The notes under the pieces: model-generated
What the model saw: only the letters and a program-made list of their open reading frames with translations
Databases searched by the model: none
Told to the model about the DNA's origin: nothing
Made by a program: the position numbers and the translations under genes
Assembly: GCA_037783545.1 (NCBI GenBank)
Contig: JBBELK010001006.1
Location: forward strand, 91,802-155,801
DNA: 64,000 nucleotides
DNA from: Henricia sp. BOLD:AAB3569
Lineage: Eukaryota > Echinodermata > Asteroidea > Spinulosida > Echinasteridae
Direction: 5' to 3'
Part shown: positions 22,115-33,586 of the stretch, piece after piece
Layout: each line of letters begins with the position of its first letter
How positions within the stretch are numbered: position 1 is the stretch's first letter

Positions 22115-22910
22115 ACGCACCAACCAGTCCGTGTGGAGCCGTGTTAGCGCCCTCAGCAAGTCAACCGGGCTCAATGTGGAGTTGTGCTGGCGCCCTCTGC
22201 TGGCCGATTGGGACCGGCGTTACAATACTCACGCCGGTCTGGGTCTCGTAGAGATAACGGGCATATATACATGTAACTAATTTGGTTTCCAGACCAAAAG
22301 GATCGGCTGACTATTTGCAAACGTTTGTCGCTAGCAGACGACGCTAGTGGTTCGAAAAATAAAACTGGACCAGGCATTCAAATTAAATTTTGGGTCCTAG
22401 ATAAGGCTTTTCCCCCCTGCAAATCCCGTTTGGGGAACATGTATATGAGACATGGTTAGACATTTTAGGTCATCTTGTAGATTTGCAAAACGCACAAAAT
22501 AGGCCTATAATTGTTTTCATCAAAATGTTTACAGAAATTTCTCCAAAACCATCATTTTCCCTGACAAAGCAATATATGTCGAATAAAGCCAGATTCTTGA
22601 ACAAAATAGTCTTTACAAACTTATTCGGGCAATAAACATATTTGGACTATAATTTAAATTTTAAAAACACACATCGCAACGTAAGTCAACACGAGCGAAC
22701 GGAGCGAGTACGGCGGCGCGTGTTTGCATTCTAGTATCGATTACTGACGCTGAATTATTGTTACGACTAGTCGATACCACGCGAACGCCTATCATACGAT
22801 TTCGACACCAAAAAGCGCGCCAAATATAACACACATCTACGGCCGTTAAAAGTTCCCACATGCGCATTATTCTGTGTCACCCTCAAACAGGTGTGTACTG
22901 TGTAGAATCT
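22115..22910. other. Spacer with a possible third AGTCTGG-type fragment
   Basis: TTTGGTTTCCAGACC at about 22,281 and AAACTGGACCAGG at about 22,361 resemble the ends of the flanking elements, in a very short arrangement. The rest is unassigned. Confidence 0.3.
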
Positions 22911-23378
22911 AGTCTGGTTCCCGGACCCAAAAAAATAGATCACCAGACTGATTGTAAGGTCCGGCAACCGCCAGTATACATGTTTGTCCGCCATTTTGAA
23001 ACAGGAGGAATTCCCCCTTTTTCCGATGGTTCCCGAAGTTTCCCGAATGCACGTCCGGACGTTATCGTTAATCTTCTGGTACGATTCGTCATTGTTTCGC
23101 CGCGTGTTTATTTACGGTGATGCAGACAAGGTTTGAATTTGATTTTTGATGCTATAGTGGGCAACGGTAATATTTTAAGGTTAATAGGCCTATATTAAAT
23201 TTGTATTGGCCAAATATGGAATAACCCTTTTAAAAATTGTTATACACTCGTGCCGCGTTATGAATGCGCTCCTAAGAATAAATGCATGACGTAATGCTTA
23301 GTGTTATTTTAAACACCACAGTAGCCGGTCCTCATATTCATTTGTTGTATGTGGAATATGTGGAGCGGGAACCAGTCT
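22911..23378. mobile_element. AGTCTGGTTCC inverted-repeat element, copy 2
   Basis: Left AGTCTGGTTCCCGG, right CGGGAACCAGTCT. The interior follows copy 1. Target duplication is unclear. Non-autonomous. Confidence 0.65.
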
Positions 23379-24130
23379 ATGTAGAAGCCTGCTGGAATTA
23401 CGCACGTTTTCCCCTGCTGTATATTATACGGTTGTCGAGCGGATGTTGGAAAGATTAACCGCAAACTACATGTAACACCATGTTTGTACTCGAAACGGCA
23501 CAGGTGGATAATTACGGACCTAGCATTTTTATTGCGCCCACAAAACTGAACATTTACCGCGTTTATACTACAGCTCGATTCGGCTTCAACTCGCCTTTAC
23601 CAGTGTTTACAACCGCAAAATTCACCGCTAATTGTGACTGCAGCGCATGCGTGGGCTGTTAAATGTTGCAGAACTGGCGCCGGATTCGATTTGCCGAATC
23701 AGTATTCTAATAGCGTTTACACTACATGCGATCTTGACAATTGCGGGGTTCGTTCCAGCAATTGCGGGCTTCAACCCTACCCAAAAGGCGAATCAGACCC
23801 GGGTCTCATTTATTCACCTTTTGCGTTTACACTTAGCATGCACCTATACCCAGCTTCAACTATCGCCTTTTTGGAAATTGCAGAGTTTGATTCGGCAAAG
23901 GCAAATCGAGTGTAACTCCTGAGATCGGGGTTCTATCCTGCAGAAGCAAGGTAAAATCTCGGGGTCTGATCCAGGGTAAATTTTGCTTCCCAAGAGAATG
24001 TTTACACTCAGTTAATTGTGATTCGGAGCTGATCCTGAGCTTGGTGTCCAACTCCGAGCTCGGGATCAACGTGTAGGTAAGCATCACACCGTTAGTTTAC
24101 TAGAAATCATTTTCACAGTATAGTGTTTAC
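23379..24130. other. GTTTACAC-rich segment, probable inverted-repeat element
   Basis: The phrase GTTTACAC or GTTTATAC recurs at about 23,560, 23,605, 23,716, 23,825 and 24,000, with GTGTTTACTA near 24,123. Between these lie GACAATTGCGGGGTTCG and AGCAATTGCGGGCTTC. This resembles the word-repeating elements at 43-63 kb, but the ends are not clear. Confidence 0.4.
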
Positions 24131-27100
24131 TAGGTTGAAATGGCATCCCTTATGGCCAAAAAGGGAAAAAATAGAGAACCTAATTTGTTTACCACAGTTT
24201 GTAATTCGTAAGTCTGGCAGATGGGAAAGTACTAGAGCAAATTGTGAAGGTCTGTGTAGCAATCCATGGGCTGGTCCCAGAAGACCATGGCAGGCCACAC
24301 AGCAGAAAGTGTAGTACATGTATACTCCACTGTGCTGTAGCCTTCACAGTACTGGACATCAGCTGGCAAAGCCATTTTCTAATCAGCCATCTAATCCCCA
24401 CTGCAATGTCCTGTTTTTGCACTCAAGTCATTTGCCAGCTGGCAATATGTTAGCATTTCACAAATACCCAGAATTGCATGCAATGCCACCAGTCAGCAAA
24501 ACTTGCTTGACCTTGTGGTCAAAATGAACAGTGTTCCAGCAATGTAGTCACCATATATGTAATTGCGATTTGAGGTGAATTCTTGTATACGCTAAATGAC
24601 TTCCCAGAATAGCTTTGTATGGTTTTCTACTTGATGGAAGTGTAAGAATCCTAAATTTGATCATTTTAGGCTGTGTGCTTCAATGATCAATAGGCCCTAC
24701 TTCTTTTGAAAGCCTGGTGAGAACATAGGCATACATGCAATAAGCTTGTGAAGCTTTAGAAAATGAGGTTTAGGCCCACAAGTTGGAACTTTTGTTGAAT
24801 GCCATGGGCTCGCAAAATCGTGGAGTTGGTTCAGGGCTTTTGCAGGTTTGAAAAGAAGCTATGCATGCATTCTACAAATTCAGCATCCGAGTGTAGGATC
24901 AGGAGCGTGTAGACAGCACGTACGTATGTGTACAGCATCTCGCGACAGCATGGCATGGGTACAACACGCACTGGGAGCTGAAAGAAAAGATGACAGTAGG
25001 CCTACATCTTTTTTCTACGTTATCGTTTTTCTGTAGTCGGTGATTCTGAACCAGTGAAGAATATTTGAGGTATATTAAGACCATTTGTTTCGGGTGACTT
25101 GTCCTTCAGCTCCCCTCTTCACATCGGGGAGCTAATAAAGCCTACTGACTAGTCACTCTCAAGCCAAGTTATTTACACAATACTATACATTTTTAATTGT
25201 AGTTGGTCAGGGGCATTGATGTTTGTATGAATGCTTGGATGGAGCAGGAAATTCTTGAAATTAATATGTTTACAAACAGGGCGATTAAACTGGAGAAAAA
25301 AATTACATGTATGCTACTTTCCTGCAGGCTGCAATTGATTTTTGTTTTGTTTTACAAAGAGCCTCCAAGAAATGTCTTTCTCAAGATCTGTTGGAATGAT
25401 GCCCCTGTAATTGGTGTCTCGTGGTAAATGAATAATTTTGCTCCAGGCTGCTGCAGCAGAGGATGTTACATTGTCGTTTTATCAGTAATTTCATTATGTA
25501 GAGGGATGGAAACAGGCTGGAGCAGATGGCACTAATAATCGATCGATTGATATCAGCCTCCAATCACTCCTCATCTGGCCATCCCTTTACAAGACAATCC
25601 ATCAGTAATGTACCAGATGAGTTCAAACTTGAAAGATATACCTTGGTTTATGTATAGCCTATGCATATTATAAAGTGACTTCCCAGTCACTTTCCTGAAT
25701 GAAATGGACAGGTGATAGAGGTTAGAGATGATAGAGGGACAGTATGTCCATGATTCCCTCTTCTTTAGTCAAGGTTTTCGAAGCAAAAAAAAACAAAATA
25801 AAACAAAATTTGTGCAGCCTGAACACAACGAGAGAAAAAAATGTTTGCCCCGCAAATGCATCATTAAACATACATGTACCAACATATTTCTTTGAGCTTA
25901 TAAATGTTTTTCTTAAAATGTTTACCTACCATCTTAGTACAGCAATTATTTGTAATTTTCCAGTATTTTCGTTGCAGGGGAAAAATCCCTCATAAACAGC
26001 TAAAATGAAATCTATTGACCTACCTGTATAGTTTAAAGCCATTTATATCATTTGTAATGATGCAAACATTTACAACATGAGTTCAAAGAAGAAAAAACAA
26101 CAACTTAATGGTATTAAAAATGTTGATAGCAGTGGTAACAGACACCAACTACATTTATTTCTGTCAAAGATGTTACTTTCTGTAAGAAATTAACAACTGA
26201 AGGTGGTTTTTTTAAAAAGGTGCATTTGAGGGCACACATTTTTTCACCATTCACTTACCATTCACAAAAACCATGCATATATTTTAAGTTTTCTGAAGCA
26301 TTGCTATAGGCCTATAGCTAAATTTTCTGCAGACATTCTTCTTTACATGAAGAGTTAATTTGCCAAAATAAATAAGTAAATTACAACGCCTTCACCGAGA
26401 CGAGACAAAGTGAATCAAGGCGGGGGGGGGGGGGGGGGGGGTGAATTTTGCTGTTTCAGGATAGAATAAATGAATAATGATTGCTAGGTACACGTGATAA
26501 TTTTGTTATTGACTCAATGACTTTTTGGTCGAAAGGAACTGAGAAATTGATCTGTCTTTGAAGCATCGTTTTTGCATTGGACAATATCTGTTGGTAATTT
26601 TTTGGTTTTGTGTTGGTGATATTTGATGGTGGTGATGGTTTTTTTTTTGGTAAGAATTTAATATTCGACCACAGTTTGATTTTAATTTTGTAAATAATTT
26701 GAAGTTAGAATATTGTAAAGATTGTATTGTTAATATGTGAGGTTTTTTTTATTGGCAATATATGGAGCCGAACAGCTCCATTTTTTAAAAAAAATAATAT
26801 AGGTTTTTCCGGCCAATTTTGCAAAATCGTCAATCGTTTTGTTGAAACGGTCATTCAAATAGACACATATTTAGAGATTCTTCGGACTCGAGTTTATTTT
26901 CACCAGGTAAGCATTTAATTTAATTATAATTCATTTAATGAAACGACTGTGCATAATGTTTCGTTGCCAAACCCATTAACCATCAACTGGTTTTTTCTTT
27001 TTATAGCGTTTGGAACACGATCACGATCCAGCACGCACATTGTGCGTTTCATTTAAATTTTTAAGCAGTCAACTTAGCAATTCAATCAAACAATTTGCAT

Positions 27101-27470
27101 GAACACAACAGGTTTTGTTGTATTGGTTGGAGACTGGGAATAAAGATAAATAAAGATCACAAATGTTAATCAAATAAGGGATGGAATCATCACTGACACA
27201 ATGGTGTCTTCTATAAAAGTTTGTTTTACGTTTCCATCAACATCTTTTTAAAACCTAAATTCTCCGTATTCATTTAAAGAGTTTATCCTCAAATGCATCG
27301 ATAAGACGGTTTATATCCACATTACTGGTCCTTCTGTAATGTCCTCGTGCCGCGGTCATTGCTCCGGTTCATTCGTATTAATTATGTCGACGGATGACTA
27401 GAACTTTGTATCTGTTCTTCCCTAATTTATAGGGTAGCAATCTCTGTTTAGAATTTTGTTTGCTATTTTG
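24131..27470. other. Unassigned spacer with a poly-G tract
   Basis: No gene or well-bounded element recognised in 3.3 kb. A 20-base G run lies at 26,422-26,441. Short open frames lack conserved character. TACATGTA words are scattered. Confidence 0.35.
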
Positions 27471-27892
27471 AATGAATCAAAGTTATTTTTGTTTGCCCGA
27501 GCACGAAATTGTTTCCCTAAAGTCCACTGAAAAGGGTACCTTTGCGCAATTTAATGCACAATTAACGCATTTGGTCGCCCATTTTGAAATGGAATGTTCA
27601 CACTATGAAAACAAATGCCTTTTCGTGGAATTGAATTGGGTTCGAGGATGTATGTTCAAATTCACACGAAAACAAACGAGTGAGCTTCAAAACCGAATGA
27701 CGATTTTGCGAAATTGGCCAGGAAAACCTATAAAGGAAAACCGTTCGTGATATTTCATGTACTTTAAGATTTTCTGTTACAGTGCTAGTGCATTTTAAAA
27801 AATACCCAGCAGCCAGCAAAATGTAAAAGAAAGGTATTAAACCGTTTAAATGAGTCCGTTTCAATTATTACTAATGCTTAGTTTACATTTGG
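27471..27892. other. Fragment of a dispersed repeat
   Basis: The phrase AATTGGCCAGGAAAACCTATA near 27,711 resembles 4358-4376, and other AAACG/CGCAC words recur in the first 4 kb. An open plus-strand frame (27,472-27,750) spans it but is not recognisable as a protein. Confidence 0.3.
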
Positions 27893-28560
27893 CCTGCGAT
27901 TAGTCTACGGAGCCCGTACCCTGCCCGTATATCCCCTTTTCCGTGCGGCCTCCGTGCGGAGGCAGGAGGCGGCCGTGAGATTTTCGTATGGATTCACGGG
28001 CTCCGCGGCCTCTACGATTTTGTTTCGCGGGAAGTTATAGAAATTTGAAAAAAATCGTAAGCCCGTAGCCCGTAGACATGTCGTGGGTGGCATTGCACAA
28101 TCCCCGCACGGGCATCGCGCGGAGGCCGCTCGCTGGTCGTGCAGCAAACGCACGATTTTTCGGTGAACATGGGGGCAAAAAGATCGCGCAGAGATTGTAG
28201 ACTCGTGGGACATTCGCACGGCCATCGCACAGCTATCGCAAGGTTGCTGCTCGCTGCCCGTGCAGTACCCGTGAAATTGAGCAGTCATCCCGCGGCAACC
28301 CCACAGCTCCCGCACCATGGCTGTGCAGCTGCCTTGAGGCGGAGGCTGCGGAGACTGCACGGCTACTGCACTGAAATTGCACGATTTCCGTACAATCTCC
28401 GAGCAGCCTCTGTACGGAATTGCCCCGGCCTGCCCCCGAGGGCCAATACAAGAAATTACACGATGCTCGTAAATAATGTAAACACAAACATCGTAGCCCG
28501 TAGCATCCTACGATGCCCAAAAAATCGCACGAAAAATCGTAGACCAATTTATCGTACGAC
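27893..28560. mobile_element. GC-rich inverted-repeat element with repeated GCACG words
   Basis: Markedly GC-rich against its surroundings. Ends GATTAGTCTACGGAGCCCGT and, inverted, ACGAAAAATCGTAGACCAATT are imperfect inverted repeats. The interior repeats GCACGG, GCACGA and CCCGTAG-type words in both orientations (CCCGCACGGGC, GTGCGGAGG, TGCACGATTT). Open frames on both strands follow from the GC content. Probably a non-autonomous element. Confidence 0.55.
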
Positions 28561-29450
28561 TTGCAAAACACTTTTATTCCCTAATTAAATGCCTCATGTG
28601 CATTTTGCGAAGTATTTTCATTGCAACTTATTACAGTATTTTATGAAAGGCAAGACAAAAAAAGAGCTTCAGGTATATGAAGGTGCATGCGAACTTTTTT
28701 TTTTCATTTTGATGGTGTCAAAATATAAATACATATAAAGTATACCTACTCAAATCAAATCACGAGACACATTTCTGTCAGTGATATCAAGAACTTTAAC
28801 TTTAGTTAGTTACGTTACATAAAAAGGACATGGAAAAAAATAACAAGTCTTTGCCCGAAATGTTTCCTTAAAGTAAACTAGGTAAACTGGGTTCATCTGA
28901 AACAGAGTGTGGCAATCGTATCATTGCTGGTTTTAGATATTGAAACTGCGATTGGTAAAGCTCTGTATTCCATATACAAATTAGTAATCGGGGGCCTACT
29001 GCTAATTTGATTAAAAATGCGTGGCAGGCATTAAACTATGGCGACCAGTCAACACGCTTGTTTTTATGCTCTCATATTTCTGCTCATATTTGCTGTTTAT
29101 CATTGTCAAAGTGCCTCACAAGTCATGTATATGGTATGCAACAGAGATGCCAGATATCTACTTTTGAAGAGTTTGTCATCCACCAGAAGTGAATGCTGGA
29201 GAGATTTTGATTTGGTTTTGTGTCCAACTCATCGAGAATTTGGTCATGTACATCTACATGTACACAGTAGTAGGCCTACACAACCACAGCTGGTCAACGG
29301 TTGAGCGACTCCATTATGCAGTGGACTGCACCCAGATAATCCCCTTACGCAACCAAAGATGCACTCTCACTCTGCACACACAAAAATGCAAGTTCTCCTG
29401 CACCCTACATAATTTTGTCAGGTGACATTGAACTCAATCATCAAATAACC
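28561..29450. other. Unassigned spacer
   Basis: AT-rich. No feature recognised apart from TACATGTA words near 29,250-29,270. Confidence 0.3.
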
Positions 29451-29559
29451 ACTCACCATCTGGTACTTCTCTCCAACTTTATCTTTAAAATGTTAGAAGT
29501 TTAAAGGACAAGCCGGATGTCCTGCATGGCCCTCTTACTGCCCATGCACATACAACCCC

Positions 29560-30180
29560 TTGGACCCTTCAACATTTTTGAATTCACTGAGGCATGGCTC
29601 ACTGATGACGTGCTTGATTCAGAACTGAACATTCCCATGCAACTACAACATTTTTCGCAAGGGCAGGGATGGTGCTCGTGATGGAGGCGTCCTGTTGGGA
29701 TGCCACAGCCGTCTACAGTGCCGTAGGAGGGCAGAATTCGAACGTGCCGAGCTTGAACTCTTGTGGCTAGACATCCGTCTTTCTCAAAGAAATAGCTCTT
29801 GCTCGGCGTTTTCTACAGACCACCGAATTCCGGTTCACAACCCCTGGAATAATTGATTGCTGACATCCTCATTGAGGCATCTCGTCATTACACCTCCATT
29901 TGTATTGTAGGTGATTTCAACCTCCCCTCCCTGCAATATACCCATCTCAAATGGTTCAAGAATTAAAGACATTTTTGTAGACTCGGTCATCAATTCCCAC
30001 AATTTAAAGCAAGTCAACTCCAGCCCAACCAGAGGCGACAACATTCTTGACCTTGTGCTGTGCTTTGAACCCTTGCAGCTACTGCAGAAACTGGTGACAA
30101 CGTCTTCACATCAGACTATATGTCCATCAGGCTTAGCCGACTCCTCCACTGTTTTTCCAAAACACATCAAATGCAACGAC
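29560..30180 (+). pseudogene. LINE apurinic-type endonuclease fragment
   Basis: The target-cleaving domain. Words visible across frames are FEFTEAWLTDDVLDSELN (about 29,576), LELLWLDIRL (about 29,755), GVFYRPPNS (about 29,810), ICIVGDFNLPSLQY (about 29,900) and SPTRGDNILDLVL (about 30,025). GDFN and the TRGNNILDLVL-type motif are hallmarks of LINE EEP endonucleases. Stops and shifts separate nearly every motif. Confidence 0.8.
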
Positions 30181-30210
30181 TAGTGTTCAACTATATACCG
30201 CAAGGCAGAC

Positions 30211-30777
30211 TTGAACGACTTAAGACGGACACTTGAATGCGTCCCAGCATGGCATCTCCTTGAGTCAACGGATCATTGTAAAATGAAGCCACGTCTCTTT
30301 TTTATGATTTTATCGAGGCAGCCACAAGTGATGTGCATGCGGTTCCAGTCATCCGGCCACGCCGCCCAACCCCACCCTAGTTTGACAGTAAAACTTGCCC
30401 TGAAAGGCAAAGAACGTGCCCTCCAAGAAAAAAATACAATCCCTCGCCTGACAACATCGCCAACTTCAAATAAGCTCGAAGAACATTTTAAACAACTGTC
30501 CAGAGCCAAATACTCATCCTACCTTGCTTTACTAGCCAATGATATCGGCAAGAATCCAAAACGGTTTTGGAGTTTCGTCAAAACACGGACCCGTCAGCAC
30601 TCCCTACCCTCTGTCTTCCTCAATGAAACCACAGGTCTAGACACTTCTGATCCAGCCGAAAAAGCAACCCTTTTTATGGACTTCTTCCAATCGGTATATA
30701 TCTTTTTTCAAACGTTGCTTCTGAAATGCCTCCCCTCCAACCAGTCAACTTGGATTCCATGCCAGCCATATCAATAA
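30211..30777 (+). pseudogene. LINE linker between endonuclease and RT
   Basis: The open stretch shows KLEEHFKQLSRAKYSSYLA and GKNPKRFWSFVKTRTRQ, the typical basic region before LINE RT domains, then DPAEKATLFMDFFQSVY. It breaks after about 180 residues. Confidence 0.75.
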
Positions 30778-30989
30778 CTGGTTCTGACGTTTACAGACAA
30801 CAGTGTAATATTGACATCTCCAAGTCTATAGCGGAGCATGTATGGGGGGTTTCTCCTGAAATCATGTGCCGGAGTACTTTGTCATCCGCTAGCTAGTCAA
30901 TTTCGCATCGCAACTATTGAAGGTACTTTCCCAGACCAATAGGAAGCCGCCAATATAGTTGCTGTACATAGACTAAATCTGGCAATCGT

Positions 30990-31515
30990 AGTAATGTGTC
31001 CAACGATAGGCCAATTTCATTACTCCCTCATATGTCAAAGGTTTTTGAGAAAATCCTGTGTAAACAACTTGAAATCATGCAACATGTTGAACCGGCCATC
31101 TCTGAGCAACAGCATGGATTTGTTGCAGGCCGAGATTGCTCCACCAATCTTACCCCACTTCTCTAGGATGCATACCACGCTGTTGACCAGAGACGGCAGT
31201 TGGATGTTGTTTACACGGATTTCTCAAAGGCCTTTGACCGTGTTTCTCATCGATTACTTCTATACATAAACTTTCTTCATACAATTACCTCCATCCCAAT
31301 GGTTTAACCTTGTTGCATAGTTATCTGACCGGTAGAAAACATAGAGTAGTGGTAGAGGGTACCGTTCAGACTGGTGCCCAGTCCCCTCTGGTGTTCCGCA
31401 ATGATCCATTTGGGTCCCTTGCTGTTCACCCTGATGATCTTTGTTAACGACATCCCACAATCCATCCATAATAAGTGTTTGATGTTCGCTGATGATTTGA
31501 AGATTTTCCGACAAA
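30990..31515 (+). pseudogene. LINE reverse transcriptase palm, truncated by a hairpin element
   Basis: Motifs in order: PISLLPHMSKVFEKIL (about 31,015), ISEQQHGFVAGRDCSTN (about 31,100), the catalytic YTDFSKAFDRVSH (about 31,212) and the second catalytic motif FADDLKIF (about 31,484). Frame changes occur near 31,170 and 31,330. The frame is cut at 31,516, straight after the ADD motif, by the TTAA hairpin element. Confidence 0.85.
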
Positions 31516-31519
31516 TTAA

Positions 31520-31651
31520 AGGCACAGGCTCGTCAGCAATGCGCGCGTGCCAAATTCGTGCGACGAAATACGCAGTTCCATAGCAAAGGCATGGAGCTGC
31601 GTATTTCGTGGCACGAATTTGGCGTGCGCGCATTGCTGACGAGTCTCTGCC
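31520..31651. mobile_element. TTAA hairpin element, copy 1 (in LINE RT)
   Basis: Near-perfect palindrome of ~132 bp beginning AGGCACAGGCTCGTCAGC and ending in its complement, with TTAA on the left (31,516-31,519) and TTAA on the right (31,652-31,655). Other copies at 33,450 and 60,854 fix the ends. Termini starting AGG beside TTAA suggest Kolobok or another TTAA-targeting superfamily. Confidence 0.85.
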
Positions 31652-31659
31652 TTAAACTG

Positions 31660-32297
31660 AGCTGCTAACAATGCCTTACTTCACGATAGGCTCCATTCAT
31701 GGTCTTGCAAGTGGCAGCTCTTTGTTTTTAATTATCACTTACAGGATATGGTATACTTAAAAGGGTATATGTTCAGAAAGATCTTGGTATTTTTATTGAC
31801 TCTAGACTAAACTTTGTTTTCCATGTTAACAGTATTATCGATCAGTAAGGCTAACAGGTTTGAGTTGGCGAAATTTTAGATCTGTAAAGAAAGAACATGT
31901 CCTCCGCACCCTTTATTGCTCATTGATTAGACCTCAACTTCAATACTGTATACAGTATACTATAGTCAATTTCACCAGCAGTCAATTTCTCAACTCAATT
32001 TCACCTTACCAATCGAGTAGAATAGAAAGAGTTCAACGCCGTTTCCTTTATTTTATGTATAAGACCCTACACTCAAATAATGTTGTTGATGTTCCTAATT
32101 ATCAAGAATTGTGTAACCGATTTAGATTGTCTCAGCTCTCTCACAGACGTGTTGTTAATGATTGTTTATTCCTGTATAACGTTTTCAAAAACCATTTCTC
32201 TGTTGCCAACCCGTTTAGCCTGTATATGTACCTTCCCGCAGGACAAGATTTGCAGACAAACACATCCTGCACACCCCAAGGAGTCGCACTGATGTAA
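31660..32297 (+). pseudogene. LINE C-terminal region
   Basis: After the hairpin insertion the LINE resumes. HVLRTLYCSLIRPQLQYC and RIERVQRRFLYFMYKTL match the thumb and post-RT region of CR1/Jockey-type elements (cf. LYxSLVRPxLEY and IExVQRRF). LSHRRVVNDCLFLYNVF follows. Open for about 145 residues from 31,860, ending at TAA (32,295-32,297). Confidence 0.8.
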
Positions 32298-32400
32298 AGT
32301 GAGGCTTCGTCTCCAGGATTCCGACAACATAATAGGCTCCCCCCATGTGTTTGGTGCGGCAAATCTTAAATGCTTCCGAAAGAAGATTTACTGTGCCTTA

Positions 32401-33129
32401 CTGTCAAGTAATGTTTAATTAAATTCACTCTTGCCATTTAATTTCTAATAGGCCTACACAACAGTTTGTTACACACATACATTGGTAAATTCAGATACAT
32501 GTACATGGTTTCCAATTGCATTTGTTTTGTGTTTGTATTAAAACTAAATAACTTTTTATCCTTTACATAAAGATTTTACTTTAATACCTGCACTTTAACC
32601 TTGCGCAGATCTGGCCTACAAATTATGTTTAAGCTGTGATATGATAGGGATTAACTGTGTACGTATTAAAATAAAATCTTGCCGAATATGTTTCTTTTAA
32701 TCCCGATGTTTAATGTTCTATTTATTATTACACAATATTCCTAATTCTGAATTTTGGTTTGTCTTTTTACATGTGTACATATTAACTAATTTTTATACAG
32801 ATATATTTTATCATTTACCTATTTGCCAACTAAAGGTGCTTTTAACAAAAGAATCATCTGCAGACCTTTTTTTACCGTTAATTCAACACAAAAACTATAC
32901 ATGGATTTTTCAGGTTTTCTGAGGTATTACTGCATCAATTTGGCTGAAATTTCAAAAAGCCTATATAGGCAGTATATTCTCGACATAGGCTTTTAATTAC
33001 GAGCGGAAATAACGCCATTTTAAAAAGTTTTCCAATCATGTAATCTGTCTTTAAACGAACATTGCAAGTGGCGATTTACTCGCTGTTGCATGTGGTTGAA
33101 CAAATAAATAAATTTAAAAAATGTATAAT
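32401..33129. other. Unassigned AT-rich spacer
   Basis: No gene or bounded repeat recognised. Confidence 0.3.
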
Positions 33130-33262
33130 GGGGTATATGATAGGGTTGACAATTAGAGATGAATTTGGAAACACGAAACAATTGCAATGCCCCGACTGGG
33201 ATTCGAACCCAGATCCTTGGCATACATGGCCAACTGCTCGCCAATTGTTTTTTGTACACCAC
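33130..33262 (-). repeat. tRNA-derived SINE, copy 1
   Basis: The minus strand carries a canonical B box GGGTTCGAATCCC (33,198-33,210) preceded by AGCAGTTGGCCATGTATGCC, then CGGGGCATTGCAATT and a short tail (GTTTCCAAATTCATCT). The same head and tail occur at 58,842-58,937. The A-box half is decayed here but clear in the other copy. Confidence 0.7.
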
Positions 33263-33320
33263 TGCGAGGGGAAAACGAGGGATTTTGTACCTTTTAGCGT
33301 CTTGAGAGGAGACTATATAA

Positions 33321-33351
33321 TAGGTTAGGGTTTAGGGTTAGTGATTAGGGT
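33321..33351. repeat. Short degenerate telomere-like tract
   Basis: TAGGTTAGGGTTTAGGG then TTAGTGATTAGGG: four to five imperfect TTAGGG units. A trace of interstitial telomeric DNA or chance. Confidence 0.45.
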
Positions 33352-33449
33352 CTGGTGGATATACAATGTAGTAAATATATTAGAAATCCTGTGATTTAAA
33401 CAAAATCAAATTTGGTGGAGAAGAGGTGGCAAAGCCTATCAATCATTAA

Positions 33450-33581
33450 AGGCACAGGCTCGTCGGCAATGCGCGCCCGCCAAATGTGTGCCATGCAATA
33501 CGCAGCTCGATAGCAAAGGCATGGAGCTGCGTGTTTCGAGCACGAATTTGGCGCGCGCGCATTGCTGACGAGCCTGTGCCT
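33450..33581. mobile_element. TTAA hairpin element, copy 2
   Basis: 132-bp palindrome AGGCACAGGCTCGTC...GACGAGCCTGTGCCT, flanked on both sides by TTAA (33,446-33,449 and 33,582-33,585). Its right TTAA abuts a partial copy of the larger TTAA element. Confidence 0.88.
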
Positions 33582-33586
33582 TTAAA

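Larger units (their letters stand above)
29460..32400 (+). mobile_element. Decayed LINE (CR1/Jockey-like), 5'-truncated
   Basis: Plus-strand remains of a non-LTR retrotransposon: endonuclease segment, linker, reverse transcriptase and C-terminal region in order, with many frameshifts and stops. A 132-bp TTAA hairpin element splits the RT. The clade is inferred from the endonuclease and RT style; Rex or L2 are alternatives. The 3' end is set by the end of recognisable C-terminal coding sequence. Confidence 0.8.

Noticed and set aside
28139-28588. 149-residue plus-strand frame as a gene
   Set aside because: Lies in a GC-rich inverted-repeat element with open frames on both strands; Arg/His/Ala-rich composition follows from GCACGG words.
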